A DNA stretch of 64,000 nt from Anaerolineaceae bacterium (GCA_003569365.1 BGOS01000027.1:124001-188000), one strand, 5' to 3'. Shown: positions 7,973 to 16,805, counted from the first letter of the stretch. Made by a program: numbers and translations. The notes: generated by a model from the letters alone, not told the origin.

Positions 7973-9274
7973 ATGAAAATCGCAGTCATCGGCAGCGGCA
8001 TTGCCGGCCTAATGGCAGCCCGGCAACTGCATGAGCGCCGGCATGCGGTTACAGTTTTTGAGGCGCAAGACCAGATCGGCGGCCATGTGAAGACGCTGCG
8101 GGTTGCTGCGGGTGCCGGCGGCACCGCCACCATTCCCGCTGAGCTGGGCGTCTTCATGCATGACCCGCGCTATATCCACCCGGAGATGAACGCCTTTGTG
8201 CGCCAGCTGGGCGTCAATAGCCAGCCGATTAAGCTTTGCTTCTCCTACGCCAGCGCCGGCTACAAGCTGGCCTGGTCCACCAGATCACAATATTCCGGGA
8301 CACTGCGGGAGTGGCAGTTGCTGCTATCCGTGGCTTGGGACGGCATGCGGCACGGGCGGGGCGTTCGCAATTGGGCGTTCATGTTTGAGCTGCATCGTTT
8401 TCTGCGCAGCCTGCCCGAAGTTTGCGCCGGTGCGGTGTATGCGGGAATGCGCCTCGAAGATTTTCTGCAGAAGGAAGAATACTCCGACTGCTTTGCGCAG
8501 ACCTGGCTGCTGCCGCAAATCTTGTGCTGGTGGGGCGTTACAAAAGCGCACGCGCTGGATACGGATATCCAGGTGATTGCCGACTCCATGCATGACGTGG
8601 TGCGGACACCGCAGTACTTTTTTCCTGATGGCTGGGACGCATTTTTGAAAAGCATTTACAGCCCGTTTCAGGAGCGCATCCAGACCAGCCAGCGCGTCTT
8701 AAAAATAAACCGATGCGCCAATCAGGTACAGGTGGTGCTGGATGGACACGCAGAGGACTTTGACCAGGCCGTCATTGCCGTGCCGCCCAGTGTTGCGCTT
8801 GATTTGCTGGCGGATGCCAGCGCTGCAGAAGCGGCCCTGTTGCGCAAGTTTGAAACCATCAGCACCACAGTGTTTATGCATTCGGATAGCAGCTGGCTGC
8901 CCGCAAACATGCCGTGGGCAACGATCAACCTCATGCAGGATGAGCGCGGATCCTTCTGCACATTTTGGAACGGGGAGCTGCACCCGGGCAAGCCCCCCGT
9001 GTTTCTTACCTGGGGCGATGGCCTCACGGCCGTGCCGGATCCCGCGCGCACCCAGACGACCGCCCACTGGTTGCGCACGCTGCCCACCGTGGGCTACGCC
9101 AAAGCCAGCCGCGAGATGGAAGCGATCCAGGGCAACGGCGGCGTGTGGCACTGCGGTGCGCATGTGCATGCGCTGGATGCGGCCAGCATTCCGTCGCTGT
9201 GGCATGAGAATGCGTTTCGCAGCGGAGTGCGCATTGCAGAAAGGATTGCAGCGCAGCCGGGCGGGGCGGCATGA
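7973..9274 (+). CDS. FAD-dependent amine-oxidase-like oxidoreductase
   Basis: 433 residues. The N-terminal Rossmann fingerprint GSGIAGLMAARQLHERRHAV, then EAQDQIGGHVKT, is that of FAD-binding amine oxidase/phytoene desaturase-like enzymes. This subgroup resembles the NAD(P)/FAD oxidoreductases often found near cyclopropane fatty acid synthases and carotenoid genes, but none of those is present here. The C-terminal FAD motif is weakly visible as GAHVHALDAASIPSLW. It overlaps the next oxidoreductase by 4 nt (ATGA), so the two are translationally coupled and probably act together. The substrate is unknown. Confidence 0.82.
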   Translation: MKIAVIGSGIAGLMAARQLHERRHAVTVFEAQDQIGGHVKTLRVAAGAGGTATIPAELGVFMHDPRYIHPEMNAFVRQLGVNSQPIKLCFSYASAGYKLAWSTRSQYSGTLREWQLLLSVAWDGMRHGRGVRNWAFMFELHRFLRSLPEVCAGAVYAGMRLEDFLQKEEYSDCFAQTWLLPQILCWWGVTKAHALDTDIQVIADSMHDVVRTPQYFFPDGWDAFLKSIYSPFQERIQTSQRVLKINRCANQVQVVLDGHAEDFDQAVIAVPPSVALDLLADASAAEAALLRKFETISTTVFMHSDSSWLPANMPWATINLMQDERGSFCTFWNGELHPGKPPVFLTWGDGLTAVPDPARTQTTAHWLRTLPTVGYAKASREMEAIQGNGGVWHCGAHVHALDAASIPSLWHENAFRSGVRIAERIAAQPGGAA

Positions 9275-10827
9275 GCGAACCAGTCGACTATCTTGTGCTG
9301 GGCAGTGGCCTGTCGGCGCTTTCCTTCTCCGCCCTGATGGCAAAGCAAGGCAAGTCCGTGAAAATTCTTGAGGCGCATGAGTTCTTTGGCGGATACGGGC
9401 ACACATTTTCCGCCGGCGACTATCAGTTCAACGCGCAGCTGCATTACGTCATCAGCTGCGGCGCGGGCGACATCGTGCACACCTTTCTCAAGAAACTGGG
9501 GCTTGCAGAGCAGGTGACCTTCAACCGGCTGAACGCGGATGGCTACGACCGGGTTTTTTGCGGCGATCAAAAGCTGTTCATCCCCTACGGCTATGACAAT
9601 TTGCGCCGCAATATGGAGGCAGTCTGCCCCGCAGCCAAGCCGCAGGTGCAGGCCTTCATCGACATTCTGGTGGACTTCAACAAGGCATCACAGGCGTTCC
9701 CGCGCCATTGGTCGCAGGCGCATGAAATTTTTGCGGAGCTCCCGAGCTATTTGCGCCTGTTCAAGTTCAGGTCGGCAACTTTGCAGCAGGTGTTTGATGC
9801 CTGCCAGCTGCCAAAACTTTTGCAAACGCTGGTTGCCGGGCAGCTGATTGACTACATGCTGCCGCCCAAAGACCTTTCATTTTTGGCGTGGGCTGCGCTC
9901 TTTAACGCTTACGGCAAGGGCGCCTATTACCCCACAAAACACTTTGGCTATGTGGTGGAGTCAATTGTCGATTCGATCCGCGCCAACAGCGGCGAGCTGG
10001 TTCCCAATCAGCGCGTGGTTGGCTTCATCACCGAACACTCCAGAGTGCTGGGTGTGCACACGCAAAGCGTGGACCCGGCCACCGGGATTTGCAGCGGCTC
10101 GCAGCAGGCGCATTACGGGCGCCAGGTCATTTGTAACTTTGATCCTAAAGCAGCGGCGCAGATGATCGGCATGCACAGGTTTTCGCCCCGGCTGCAGCGC
10201 CAGCTTGACTATGACTACTCGTATTCCAGTTTTGTGCTGTACGGGATTGTGAAGGACATTGACCTGGCGCAGTACGGTTTCGGCGACTGGAACATCTGGC
10301 ACTGCCAGCCGGACCACAACCAGGCATTTGCCGACATGCACGACAACGCTGACTATTCCAAGCCATACTTTGCCATGAACTGCCGATCGCTGCACACCAG
10401 CGACCGGAGCAATTGCCCGACCGATGGCGAGCAGGGCTTTCAGATTTGCACGGTCGCTAACTTTGGCTACTGGAGCGCGCTAAAGCTGCGCAGCATCAAG
10501 GCTTACAACCGCAAGAAGCTGGAGGTGTTGAATCATTTGCTGGACACTGTGGAGCAGCACTATGTGCCCGGCATTCGCAAGCACCTGGTGCTGAAGATGA
10601 CGGGCAGCCCGACCACCAACGAACGCTACGTGAACTCGCCCGCCGGCGGATCCTATGGCGTGAACCTTACGCCGCGCAACTTCTCTATCTTCCGCAAATT
10701 GACGGCGGACACTTCATTGCAGAATTTTCACTTTTGTTCGGCTGCGTCCGGCGTGGGCGGCTTTGGCGGCACAATCATGACCGGCGTGCAGTTGTACGAA
10801 TCGTTCACGAAAGACTACCTCGATTAA
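9271..10827 (+). CDS. FAD-dependent oxidoreductase, CrtISO/retinol saturase-like
   Basis: 518 residues starting MSEPVDYLVLGSGLSALSFS. The dinucleotide-binding GSGLSALSFSALMAKQGKSV and GGYGHTFSAGDYQFNAQLHY place it near carotenoid isomerase (CrtISO), retinol saturase and phytoene desaturase-type enzymes. The C-terminal FAD-binding end is SAASGVGGFGGTIMTGVQL. CrtISO-type enzymes use reduced FAD for double-bond isomerisation or saturation of isoprenoids; the true substrate here is inferred only at family level. Its start overlaps the stop of the preceding FAD enzyme (9271-9274), strongly suggesting a two-component pathway. No carotenoid synthase lies in the window. Confidence 0.82.
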   Translation: MSEPVDYLVLGSGLSALSFSALMAKQGKSVKILEAHEFFGGYGHTFSAGDYQFNAQLHYVISCGAGDIVHTFLKKLGLAEQVTFNRLNADGYDRVFCGDQKLFIPYGYDNLRRNMEAVCPAAKPQVQAFIDILVDFNKASQAFPRHWSQAHEIFAELPSYLRLFKFRSATLQQVFDACQLPKLLQTLVAGQLIDYMLPPKDLSFLAWAALFNAYGKGAYYPTKHFGYVVESIVDSIRANSGELVPNQRVVGFITEHSRVLGVHTQSVDPATGICSGSQQAHYGRQVICNFDPKAAAQMIGMHRFSPRLQRQLDYDYSYSSFVLYGIVKDIDLAQYGFGDWNIWHCQPDHNQAFADMHDNADYSKPYFAMNCRSLHTSDRSNCPTDGEQGFQICTVANFGYWSALKLRSIKAYNRKKLEVLNHLLDTVEQHYVPGIRKHLVLKMTGSPTTNERYVNSPAGGSYGVNLTPRNFSIFRKLTADTSLQNFHFCSAASGVGGFGGTIMTGVQLYESFTKDYLD

Positions 10828-10952
10828 ATTGTGCGCCGCCATGGGCGCGGCTGCGGGCCGGTCAGAAAGGCGCCGGGCATTGCGCTGGCAAGCGCTTGAG
10901 TTATGTGCGGCGCAAAATATAAGCAGCGCTGGCGGCGCCGAAGTTCAGCAGC

Positions 10953-12050
10953 CTACGCCAGCATCAAACCGGACTTTTGGGAAAATGACCGGACGCAGGC
11001 AGCGCGCTGCGGCGCGGTCAGGTGCGCGGACGCCAGCGCGTGCTTTGTAAACTGCACAAGTTCCTGCTCGCCCCAGTCGTACAAATCGAACACGGCCTTG
11101 AAGTTATCGGCCAGGTCTTTGCGGAAGAGGGCCGGGTCGTCGGAGTTGATCGACACGCAAACTCCGGCGCGCAGCAGCTCATCCAGGCGCAGATCTTCCA
11201 GCGCGCTGATAAACCCCGCCTGCAGATTGGAGAGTGGATTTGACTCAAGCGCCACGCCATGCTGCTTGAGCAGCGCTATCAATTGCGGGTCTGCACCCAC
11301 CGGAATGCCATGCCCGATGCGGGTTGCGCCCAAAACGGTCACCGCTGTGCGCACGTTTTGTGCGCGCTGGGCGCCCATCTCCCCGGCATGTGGCAAGCGC
11401 CCCAGCGCTGAGCCAAGCGTCAGCGCAAACGCCGCCGCGTAGAGTTCGGGCGCAAATGCAAACTCGTCGCATGCCAGCCCAAGCCCGGCAATGCGGCTGC
11501 TGGAGTGCTGCAGCGCTGCGCCGGCAAGCGCAAGGCCGGCCGGGTCGCGCGCATCCTCGGGTTTTTGGCCGGCCGCTGCTTCGCGCTGAATGGCAAGGAT
11601 GAGTTTGCTCTCCACACCGCAGGCCTGCCAGCCGGAACGCATGCCGCGCAGCGCGCTGTCGATTACCGTGTTGTAGTCAAGCCCGGCGCGCGTGTGGTAC
11701 GCCGGCGCCATGGTCCACTCCACGTACCAGATGTTTTGGGCAGCGCAGTCTTGCGTGCAGGCATGGAATACTTCCGCTATGCCGTCCGGAGTTTGCATGA
11801 GCGAGAGCACAAAATCAAAGCGCGCGAGCAAGTCCGGGATGGAATCTGTGGCGCGGATCTGGTAGAAGGCATCGAAGGCCGCGGCGTCTGCAATGGAAAT
11901 GCTGCGGCCATCGCGCAGTGTGACGGCCGTAACGCCGTGCTGCAGCGCCAGGCGCTGCACAACCGCCAGCGGCACCGAGCCATCAATGTGGCGGTGCAGC
12001 TCCGCTTTGGGAAAGGATTGAAAATCTGACAGGCTGAGCGGCATGCCCAC
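10953..12050 (-). CDS. add: Adenosine deaminase
   Basis: 365 residues. It deaminates adenosine (or a related aminopurine nucleoside) to inosine in purine salvage. Zinc and catalytic motifs are clear: PKAELHRHIDGS at the N-terminus (HxH), HAGEMG (catalytic Glu), TRIGHGIPV (His) and SINSDDPALF (Asp pair). The GTG at 12050 is preferred because a GGAG lies 8 nt upstream; an ATG two codons later is an alternative. Aminodeoxyfutalosine or adenine specificity cannot be excluded from motifs alone. It is transcribed toward the FAD oxidoreductases and looks monocistronic. Confidence 0.92.
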   Translation of the reverse strand: MGMPLSLSDFQSFPKAELHRHIDGSVPLAVVQRLALQHGVTAVTLRDGRSISIADAAAFDAFYQIRATDSIPDLLARFDFVLSLMQTPDGIAEVFHACTQDCAAQNIWYVEWTMAPAYHTRAGLDYNTVIDSALRGMRSGWQACGVESKLILAIQREAAAGQKPEDARDPAGLALAGAALQHSSSRIAGLGLACDEFAFAPELYAAAFALTLGSALGRLPHAGEMGAQRAQNVRTAVTVLGATRIGHGIPVGADPQLIALLKQHGVALESNPLSNLQAGFISALEDLRLDELLRAGVCVSINSDDPALFRKDLADNFKAVFDLYDWGEQELVQFTKHALASAHLTAPQRAACVRSFSQKSGLMLA

Positions 12051-12237
12051 GCTTCTCCGGCGCGAGTGATACTAGAATATAACAATAAATGCGCAGCCCG
12101 GATTTGATTCAAGTGGTGCGCCGGCTGCAGAAAGCTTTCTGCCGGCTAAACCTGGCTGCGGGTAACTTGCTGCTGCGGCTGGGTGGCTGCTGTGGCTGGT
12201 GTCATGCCCGGGCCCTCGGGCCGGTAGCAGCCTTGCA

Positions 12238-12615
12238 ATGGGGATGATCTATCACATCCTGGCGCGCAGTGCGGTGCAAGCGGCCCGCGAGTGCGGCGAG
12301 TACCGCGCCGCGAGCCTTGCCACTGAAGGCTTCATGCACTGTTCGCAACTGCAGCAGGTGCTGCCGGTGGCAAATGCGTTTTACGCCGGCCAGAGCGGGC
12401 TGGCGCTGCTGGTGATTGACCCGGCGCGGCTGCACGCAGAACTGCGCTACGAGGCGCCGGTGCATCCGCATGCAGCCGATGCTGCGCCTGCAGACCATGA
12501 GCTGTTTCCACATCTTTACGGCGCACTGAACTTTGACGCGGTGGTGGGCGTGCTGGATCTGAACGCAGCTGCGAATGGAAAGTTTGCGCTGCCGCTTGAG
12601 CTTGCAAACAAGTAA
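12238..12615 (+). CDS. DUF952 family protein
   Basis: 125 residues from the ATG at 12238 (a second ATG follows at 12244, giving MIYHIL). It matches the DUF952 pattern: IYHI at the start, FMHCSQLQQVLPVANAFYAG in the middle, LLVIDPARLHAELRYE, and a C-terminal FPHLYGALNFDAVVGVLDL. The biochemical role of the family is not established. The frame opens earlier at 12199, but that sequence is not conserved in kind. It is divergent from add across a 187-nt gap with AT-rich elements near 12070-12085. Confidence 0.85.
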   Translation: MGMIYHILARSAVQAARECGEYRAASLATEGFMHCSQLQQVLPVANAFYAGQSGLALLVIDPARLHAELRYEAPVHPHAADAAPADHELFPHLYGALNFDAVVGVLDLNAAANGKFALPLELANK

Positions 12616-12761
12616 GCCAACCGCTGCCCGCATCTCTGGCAGATGCTAGCGGCCGCTGCTTGCGCCGCCAGGGCGGAATGCGCCCGTGAAATACTGAAAC
12701 TGAATTGAAAGCTGCAAAGCCAGCGCTTGCACTTTCTGGGCGCTAGGGGTTGGGTTTGGGG

Positions 12762-13769
12762 TCAGGCTGCGGCCGGCATGCCGGCAAAAATTTCGGCAGT
12801 GATCTCGTAGGAGCGCAGGCGCTCGGAATGCGCAAATATTTGCGAGGCAATCATCAGTTCATCGGCGCCGGTGTGCGCAATGAATGCCTGCAGGCTGGCG
12901 CGCACTGTGTCCGCGGATCCGATGGCGGTGCAAGAAAGCACGCTGTCCAGCATGGCGCGCTCTGGTGCGCCCAGCTGCTGCGCGTAGCCGGGCAGTGGCG
13001 CGGGCAGCTGCGCCGGGCGGCCGCTGCGGTAGTTTACAAACGCCTGCTGCATGCTGGTGGCGCACAGCGCTGCGGCCGCATCGGTTTCGGCGGCAAACAC
13101 ATTGAAGCCCAGCATTACATGCGGCTTGGCCAGGTACTGCGAGGGCTGGAAGCCGGCGCGATAGATGGCGATTGCCTGCAGCATGTGCTGCGGTGCAAAG
13201 TGGGATGCGAAGGCGTACGGCAGGCCCAGCGCGGCCGCCAGCTGCGCGCCAAACAAGCTTGAGCCCAGAATCCAAACCGGCACTTGCAGGCCCTGGCCGG
13301 GAACCGCATGCACCGGGTTTTCGGATGCGGGTGAAAAGTAGTCCAGCAATTCCAGTACATCATCCGGGAATGCGTCCGCGTCTGAGGCCAGGTTGCGGCG
13401 CAGGGCGCGCGCTGTGGCGTAGTCCGAGCCGGGCGCGCGCCCCAGGCCGAGGTCGATGCGGTTGGGATAGAGCGATGCGAGCGTGCCGAACTGCTCGGCA
13501 ATCACCAGCGGCGAATGGTTGGGCAGCATGATGCCGCCGGCGCCCACGCGGATGGTGCTGGTGCCGCCCGCCACATGCCCGATGAGTATGGATGTGGCGG
13601 CACTTGCGATGCCGGGCATGCCGTGATGTTCGGCCAGCCAGTAGCGCTGGTAGCCCCAGCGCTCGGCGTGGCGCGCCAGATCAAGCGTGTTGCAGTAGGA
13701 TTGCGCAGCGCTGCCGCCCTGCACAATGGGGGCCAGATCAAGAACCGAGTATGGAAACAGGCTGCGCAT
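12762..13769 (-). CDS. LLM-class flavin-dependent oxidoreductase (luciferase-like)
   Basis: 335 residues. A TIM-barrel luciferase-like monooxygenase, probably FMNH2-dependent. Diagnostic pieces are [12 protein letters not shown] at the N-terminus, [34 protein letters not shown] and [13 protein letters not shown]. The last is typical of the MsnO8-type subgroup of this superfamily. It is a single-component member by length. The physiological substrate is unknown. The gene appears monocistronic. About 30 nt of the 3' end is a GC palindrome-rich stretch followed by no clear T-run. Confidence 0.9.
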   Translation of the reverse strand: MRSLFPYSVLDLAPIVQGGSAAQSYCNTLDLARHAERWGYQRYWLAEHHGMPGIASAATSILIGHVAGGTSTIRVGAGGIMLPNHSPLVIAEQFGTLASLYPNRIDLGLGRAPGSDYATARALRRNLASDADAFPDDVLELLDYFSPASENPVHAVPGQGLQVPVWILGSSLFGAQLAAALGLPYAFASHFAPQHMLQAIAIYRAGFQPSQYLAKPHVMLGFNVFAAETDAAAALCATSMQQAFVNYRSGRPAQLPAPLPGYAQQLGAPERAMLDSVLSCTAIGSADTVRASLQAFIAHTGADELMIASQIFAHSERLRSYEITAEIFAGMPAAA

Positions 13770-14094
13770 CGTTACCTAGTATAGGCGCCGGATGGTGATC
13801 AGGGTGCAGTTGGTGCGCGCGCGGCGCTTTGCCGCACAGCGCTGGCGCAAAACCTGAGGCGCAAAGCCCGCCAGCCAGCGGGCTGGCAGCCGCGTTTGCG
13901 GGCCGCAGAGCCGCGCGGTTTGCGCATGGGCGCAAGCATCAGTATCCGCGCTGCACTGAATGGTAAAGCTGGCGCGGCCTCTGCTGCGGGGTGGCGCTGT
14001 GGGCGGCAGCGCCAGCCGTTACACTTGGCGTATGGCTACGCTGGCACCCTTTCCAAGCAGCGCAGAAATTCGGTGTGCAGCCAAGGGCGGCTCA
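13770..14094. other. Non-coding stretch, nothing recognised
   Basis: 325 nt upstream of the luciferase-like gene. GC-rich with alternating GC motifs. I see no conserved ORF with a ribosome binding site, no tRNA and no terminator. Confidence 0.4.
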
Positions 14095-14160
14095 TATCTA
14101 CCTGTCTATAGGAGCTCCCCTATACCTATACCTATATCTATTTATATCTATAGGTAGATA
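14095..14160. repeat. AT-rich hexamer tract inside an imperfect inverted repeat
   Basis: Degenerate copies of CTATAC/CTATAT run through 14118-14150. They are flanked by an imperfect inverted pair (ATCTACCTGTCTATAG near 14096 and CTATAGGTAGATAG near 14146). The composition is strikingly unlike the GC-rich surroundings. No gene spans it. It lies about 50 nt upstream of a strong promoter. Confidence 0.6.
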
Positions 14161-14205
14161 GATCTCTAGGGATTGACCAAACTGTAAAAAGTTTTTCAAA
14201 AACGC

Positions 14206-14235
14206 TTGACAATCGGCATCGCGAACGGCTATATT
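14206..14235 (+). promoter_or_regulatory. Sigma-70-type promoter of a candidate small RNA
   Basis: TTGACA (14206-14211), 18-nt spacer, TATATT (14230-14235). Predicted transcription start is about 14242. The next annotated gene is over 700 nt away, and an intrinsic terminator lies about 70-100 nt downstream. Confidence 0.6.
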
Positions 14236-14241
14236 CTCATG

Positions 14242-14354
14242 GTCTATCTGCGTTGGAATTTTGGTCATGCCATAGCAACGGTCACAAGCGTACCAGTGGC
14301 CACTTGCGCAACGCCGTGCTTAGGAAATTGAAACTGGGCACGGCGTTTTGGTTT
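14242..14354 (+). ncRNA. Candidate small non-coding RNA (about 110 nt)
   Basis: A unit bounded by a near-consensus promoter and a terminator with a perfect 10-bp stem, with no credible ORF between. The internal sequence holds a short palindrome (AGTGGCCACT, near 14295-14304) and other small stems. I compared it by eye with 6S RNA, SRP RNA, tmRNA, RNase P and common riboswitch consensus sequences and recognised none. Confidence 0.45.
14310..14354 (+). terminator. Intrinsic terminator of the candidate small RNA
   Basis: Perfect 10-bp stem AACGCCGTGC (14310-14319) with GCACGGCGTT (14338-14347) and an 18-nt loop, followed by a T-rich tail (TTTTGGTTT counting the end of the stem). Confidence 0.65.
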
Positions 14355-14522
14355 AAGGCTGCGTAACAATCCGCTGGCGCAGAATTTCCCTGCTTGAACT
14401 GCGGCTGCGCTGGTTTGACCAGCGGCGCCGGGGCTGCTACAGTGCCGCAGCCATGTGCGCACAAACCAACTGGCGCCGCAGTGCCAGCTTGTAAACCTCT
14501 GGCCGCCAACTAATCAACCAGC

Positions 14523-14627
14523 ATGCACCCAGCCATCTCCGCCACAATGCGAAACGGATTTCTTGCTGTGGTTGCGCTGGTGCTGCTGGCCGGCTCTTTG
14601 GCGCGCAGCTTCTTGCGCCGGCGCTGA
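14523..14627 (+). CDS. Possible 34-residue membrane microprotein
   Basis: ATG 14523 opens a frame of 34 residues with one hydrophobic helix (FLAVVALVLLAGSLA) and a basic end (RSFLRRR), the layout of a small single-pass membrane peptide. A second ATG is at 14547. No ribosome binding site stands out. In another frame the sequence continues open to about 14750 and ends in a Pro-rich segment (NYPVPSPAPLR), so a longer frameshifted protein is conceivable. Support is compositional only. Confidence 0.25.
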   Translation: MHPAISATMRNGFLAVVALVLLAGSLARSFLRRR

Positions 14628-14958
14628 GGCTCACGCTGTGGCTGCGGGCAGCTTGTGCTGCTCTGGCGCAGCCCGCAAGCCGGCTGCTGCCGGCGCCCGC
14701 AACCGGCACATTCCGCAACTACCCGGTGCCCAGCCCGGCGCCGCTGCGCTGAATGGCAATCCCTGCATAAATATTTTCGTGATACCTGATCTAGATCAAT
14801 CCGTACTTGCACGCACCCAAACGATAGACAGCGGTTTATAGTGGACCGCAACGGCTGAGCCGAAAGATGATTAGTACGGCGCTTGACAGTTTGCGGTCTG
14901 CCGTGGAGTACAATTTATGATGTCCAGCAGTCTCCATTCTTTCTTGCAAGGGCGAACA
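14628..14958. other. Region upstream of the YHYH lipoprotein gene
   Basis: 330 nt. It holds a TTGACA at 14883-14888 and a TACAAT at 14909-14914, spaced 20 nt, longer than ideal. They may form a weak or activator-dependent promoter for the lipoprotein gene. Nothing else was recognised. Confidence 0.35.
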
Positions 14959-16014
14959 ATGAATAAAAACTTGGTGAGTTCTGGATTGTGCTGCGCGTTG
15001 TTGCTGGCTGGCTGTGCAGCGCCGGCGGCTTCGGTGCCATTGGCTGCGCCCACTCAAGTGGCAGTTGTGGAGCCATCGCCCACCGCGCAGCCCACGGCTG
15101 TGATTGTGCCAGCCACGCCTACCGCTGTGGTTGTGCCGGCCACGCCAACCACGCTGCCGCCAACTGATGTGCCCACGGCCGTTGTAGAGCCAACTGCCAC
15201 CACCGCCGCTGCGAATTGCCCGCCGCCGCCGGGACCCGGCAAGAAGCCACCGCCAGGCGGCAAGCCGCCGGCCGGGTGCCCAGCGCCCCCGGACGCAGCT
15301 GCAGCCGGTGCTGGCACTTCCTCCTCTAGCTCCGGGTCCGGCACTTCCAGTAGTGGCGCGGCTGCCACCACCACCACGGGTACTACAGCGCCCGCCGTGG
15401 CAACATCCGCTACCACCACCACCACCACCACCACCACGGCTGCTAAATCCTATGGCACGGTGACCGGCGACTGGCGCTACATTTCGGGCAGCGGAATTCC
15501 CGCGCATACCTATGCGGATCCCAGAGGCGAGGTGCAGGGCCAGAGCTTCACCTTCAGCCTGCCCGCAAATCCGGTGAAGGGCGGGAGTGCAATCAGCCTG
15601 CCCACACGCAATCCGAACCTGATCGGGACGAGCATCTACGGCATCCCGATTTTCAGCAGTGTGAACGCTGAAGGGGCCGACATCTATACTGCGGGCGAGA
15701 AGTTTGACCGCTGCTACGGCCACCCGAACAATAATGGCTGGTACCACTATCATGTTTTTGGCAGCTGCGTCACCAACAGCAACTCCGCGCTGTGGGCCTA
15801 TGCGCTGGACGGGTTCCCGATTTACGGACCAACCGACAGCGGCAGTTCGTCAGAGCCGGCGGACCTCGATGCGTGTCGCGGTCACGAGCACGGCGGCCTG
15901 GGCTACCACTATCACACCAAGAATCCCAGCCGCACGGACGGCAACTATGTAATTGCGTGTTTCATGGGATCGCAGCTGGGTTCGTGGGTGAATGGAACCA
16001 CATCCGGCCCGTAA
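14959..16014 (+). CDS. YHYH-domain lipoprotein with Pro/Thr-rich linker
   Basis: 351 residues. A lipoprotein signal ends LLLAGC, so it is predicted to be exported and lipid-anchored. Residues ~25-75 contain Pro-Thr-Ala-Val repeats (PATPTAVVVPATPTTLPPT), followed by a PPGPGKKPPPGGKPPAG segment and a Ser/Thr stretch including nine consecutive Thr. The C-terminal ~200 residues form a YHYH domain: GWYHYHVFGSC, ALDGFPIYGP, HEHGGLGYHYHTKNP and a final CFMG. The function of YHYH proteins is poorly defined. The ATG at 14959 is chosen because it follows AAGGG and begins the lipoprotein signal; the frame opens earlier at 14917. The linker probably holds the domain away from the membrane. Confidence 0.88.
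   Translation: MNKNLVSSGLCCALLLAGCAAPAASVPLAAPTQVAVVEPSPTAQPTAVIVPATPTAVVVPATPTTLPPTDVPTAVVEPTATTAAANCPPPPGPGKKPPPGGKPPAGCPAPPDAAAAGAGTSSSSSGSGTSSSGAAATTTTGTTAPAVATSATTTTTTTTTAAKSYGTVTGDWRYISGSGIPAHTYADPRGEVQGQSFTFSLPANPVKGGSAISLPTRNPNLIGTSIYGIPIFSSVNAEGADIYTAGEKFDRCYGHPNNNGWYHYHVFGSCVTNSNSALWAYALDGFPIYGPTDSGSSSEPADLDACRGHEHGGLGYHYHTKNPSRTDGNYVIACFMGSQLGSWVNGTTSGP
15412..15437 (+). repeat. ACC trinucleotide microsatellite in coding sequence
   Basis: Eight uninterrupted ACC units encode the poly-Thr run in the linker of the YHYH lipoprotein. Slippage would change linker length in steps of one Thr without breaking the frame. Confidence 0.9.
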
Positions 16015-16187
16015 GCAGCGCGGCGCCTTAGCTGCGGCTGCGGTGCGGGCAGCTGCCCGGATGGCAACTGCGCCAGCTTCCAAGCCAGCAGCTGCCATCC
16101 TGCCAGCCGCTCGCAGTCGGCGCGGTGCCGGCAATGCCGGGCAGTGCCATCACAGCCACAGCCCGCAAAATATTCAGTGAGGACCTG

Positions 16188-16655
16188 ATGAAACCAGACC
16201 CTTCAGTTTTGCCCGGTCTTGTGGAAGCGCTGGAAGGCATCAAAGTGCTGCGTGCCGGCGCTTCAGATCACCAGCGCGGCTGGAACGGCATCCAATACCA
16301 GCAGGGCCTCTCCGGCCGCAACTGCGGCGCACAAAGCCTGTCGGTAAATATGGCCACCGTGCCGCCCGGCGCCATTGCATACGCGCACATCCATGCCGGC
16401 TTTGAGGTGATGCTGTTCATCGTTGCGGGCCGGGTGCGCCATGACTTTGGCCCGGACCTGATGCACTCCGTCATTAACGAGGCCGGCGACTTTATCTACA
16501 TCGAGCCGGGCGTGCCGCACGAGGTGATCAACATTGGAGATGGGCCGCTGACCGCGTTTGTGGCGCGCTCCACAGCAGATGAGTGGGACAAGATCGCGGA
16601 CTATCCGTCCAAGCACCGCCCGGCTGCGCCGACGCCGGCAGCGCGCCTGCAGTAA
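16188..16655 (+). CDS. Cupin-domain protein
   Basis: 155 residues from an ATG preceded by GAGG (16179-16182). A single cupin beta-barrel: the first motif is AHIHAGFEVMLFIVAGRVRH (His-X-His and Glu metal ligands), the second GDFIYIEPGVPHEVIN (His ligand). Such proteins are metal-dependent enzymes or sugar/small-molecule binders; nothing here indicates the substrate. The C-terminus is a short Pro/Ala tail. It lies 173 nt after the YHYH gene on the same strand, without a clear terminator between. Confidence 0.85.
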   Translation: MKPDPSVLPGLVEALEGIKVLRAGASDHQRGWNGIQYQQGLSGRNCGAQSLSVNMATVPPGAIAYAHIHAGFEVMLFIVAGRVRHDFGPDLMHSVINEAGDFIYIEPGVPHEVINIGDGPLTAFVARSTADEWDKIADYPSKHRPAAPTPAARLQ

Positions 16656-16767
16656 CAAGGCATTGCGGCCGGCTGCGGGCCGCAGCCTGGTTGGCAGCGC
16701 TAGCGGCCGCTGCGCAGCTTGCCACTGCGCAAATACATGCCAAAAATGGCGGGTATTTGCGCAATGC

Positions 16768-16796
16768 TTGACCACGCGCGCGCGCGCTGGTATCAT
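16768..16796 (+). promoter_or_regulatory. Sigma-70-type promoter of the first coiled-coil gene
   Basis: TTGACC (16768-16773), 17-nt spacer of alternating GC, TATCAT (16791-16796). The predicted start (~16803) is about 3 nt before the ATG at 16806, so the mRNA should be leaderless or nearly so. No ribosome binding site precedes the ATG, consistent with that. Confidence 0.6.
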
Positions 16797-16805
16797 CCAA
16801 AAATC

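Noticed and set aside
14206-14354. 6S RNA, SRP RNA, tmRNA or c-di-GMP riboswitch
   Set aside because: Key conserved sequences are missing; kept as an unassigned small RNA.
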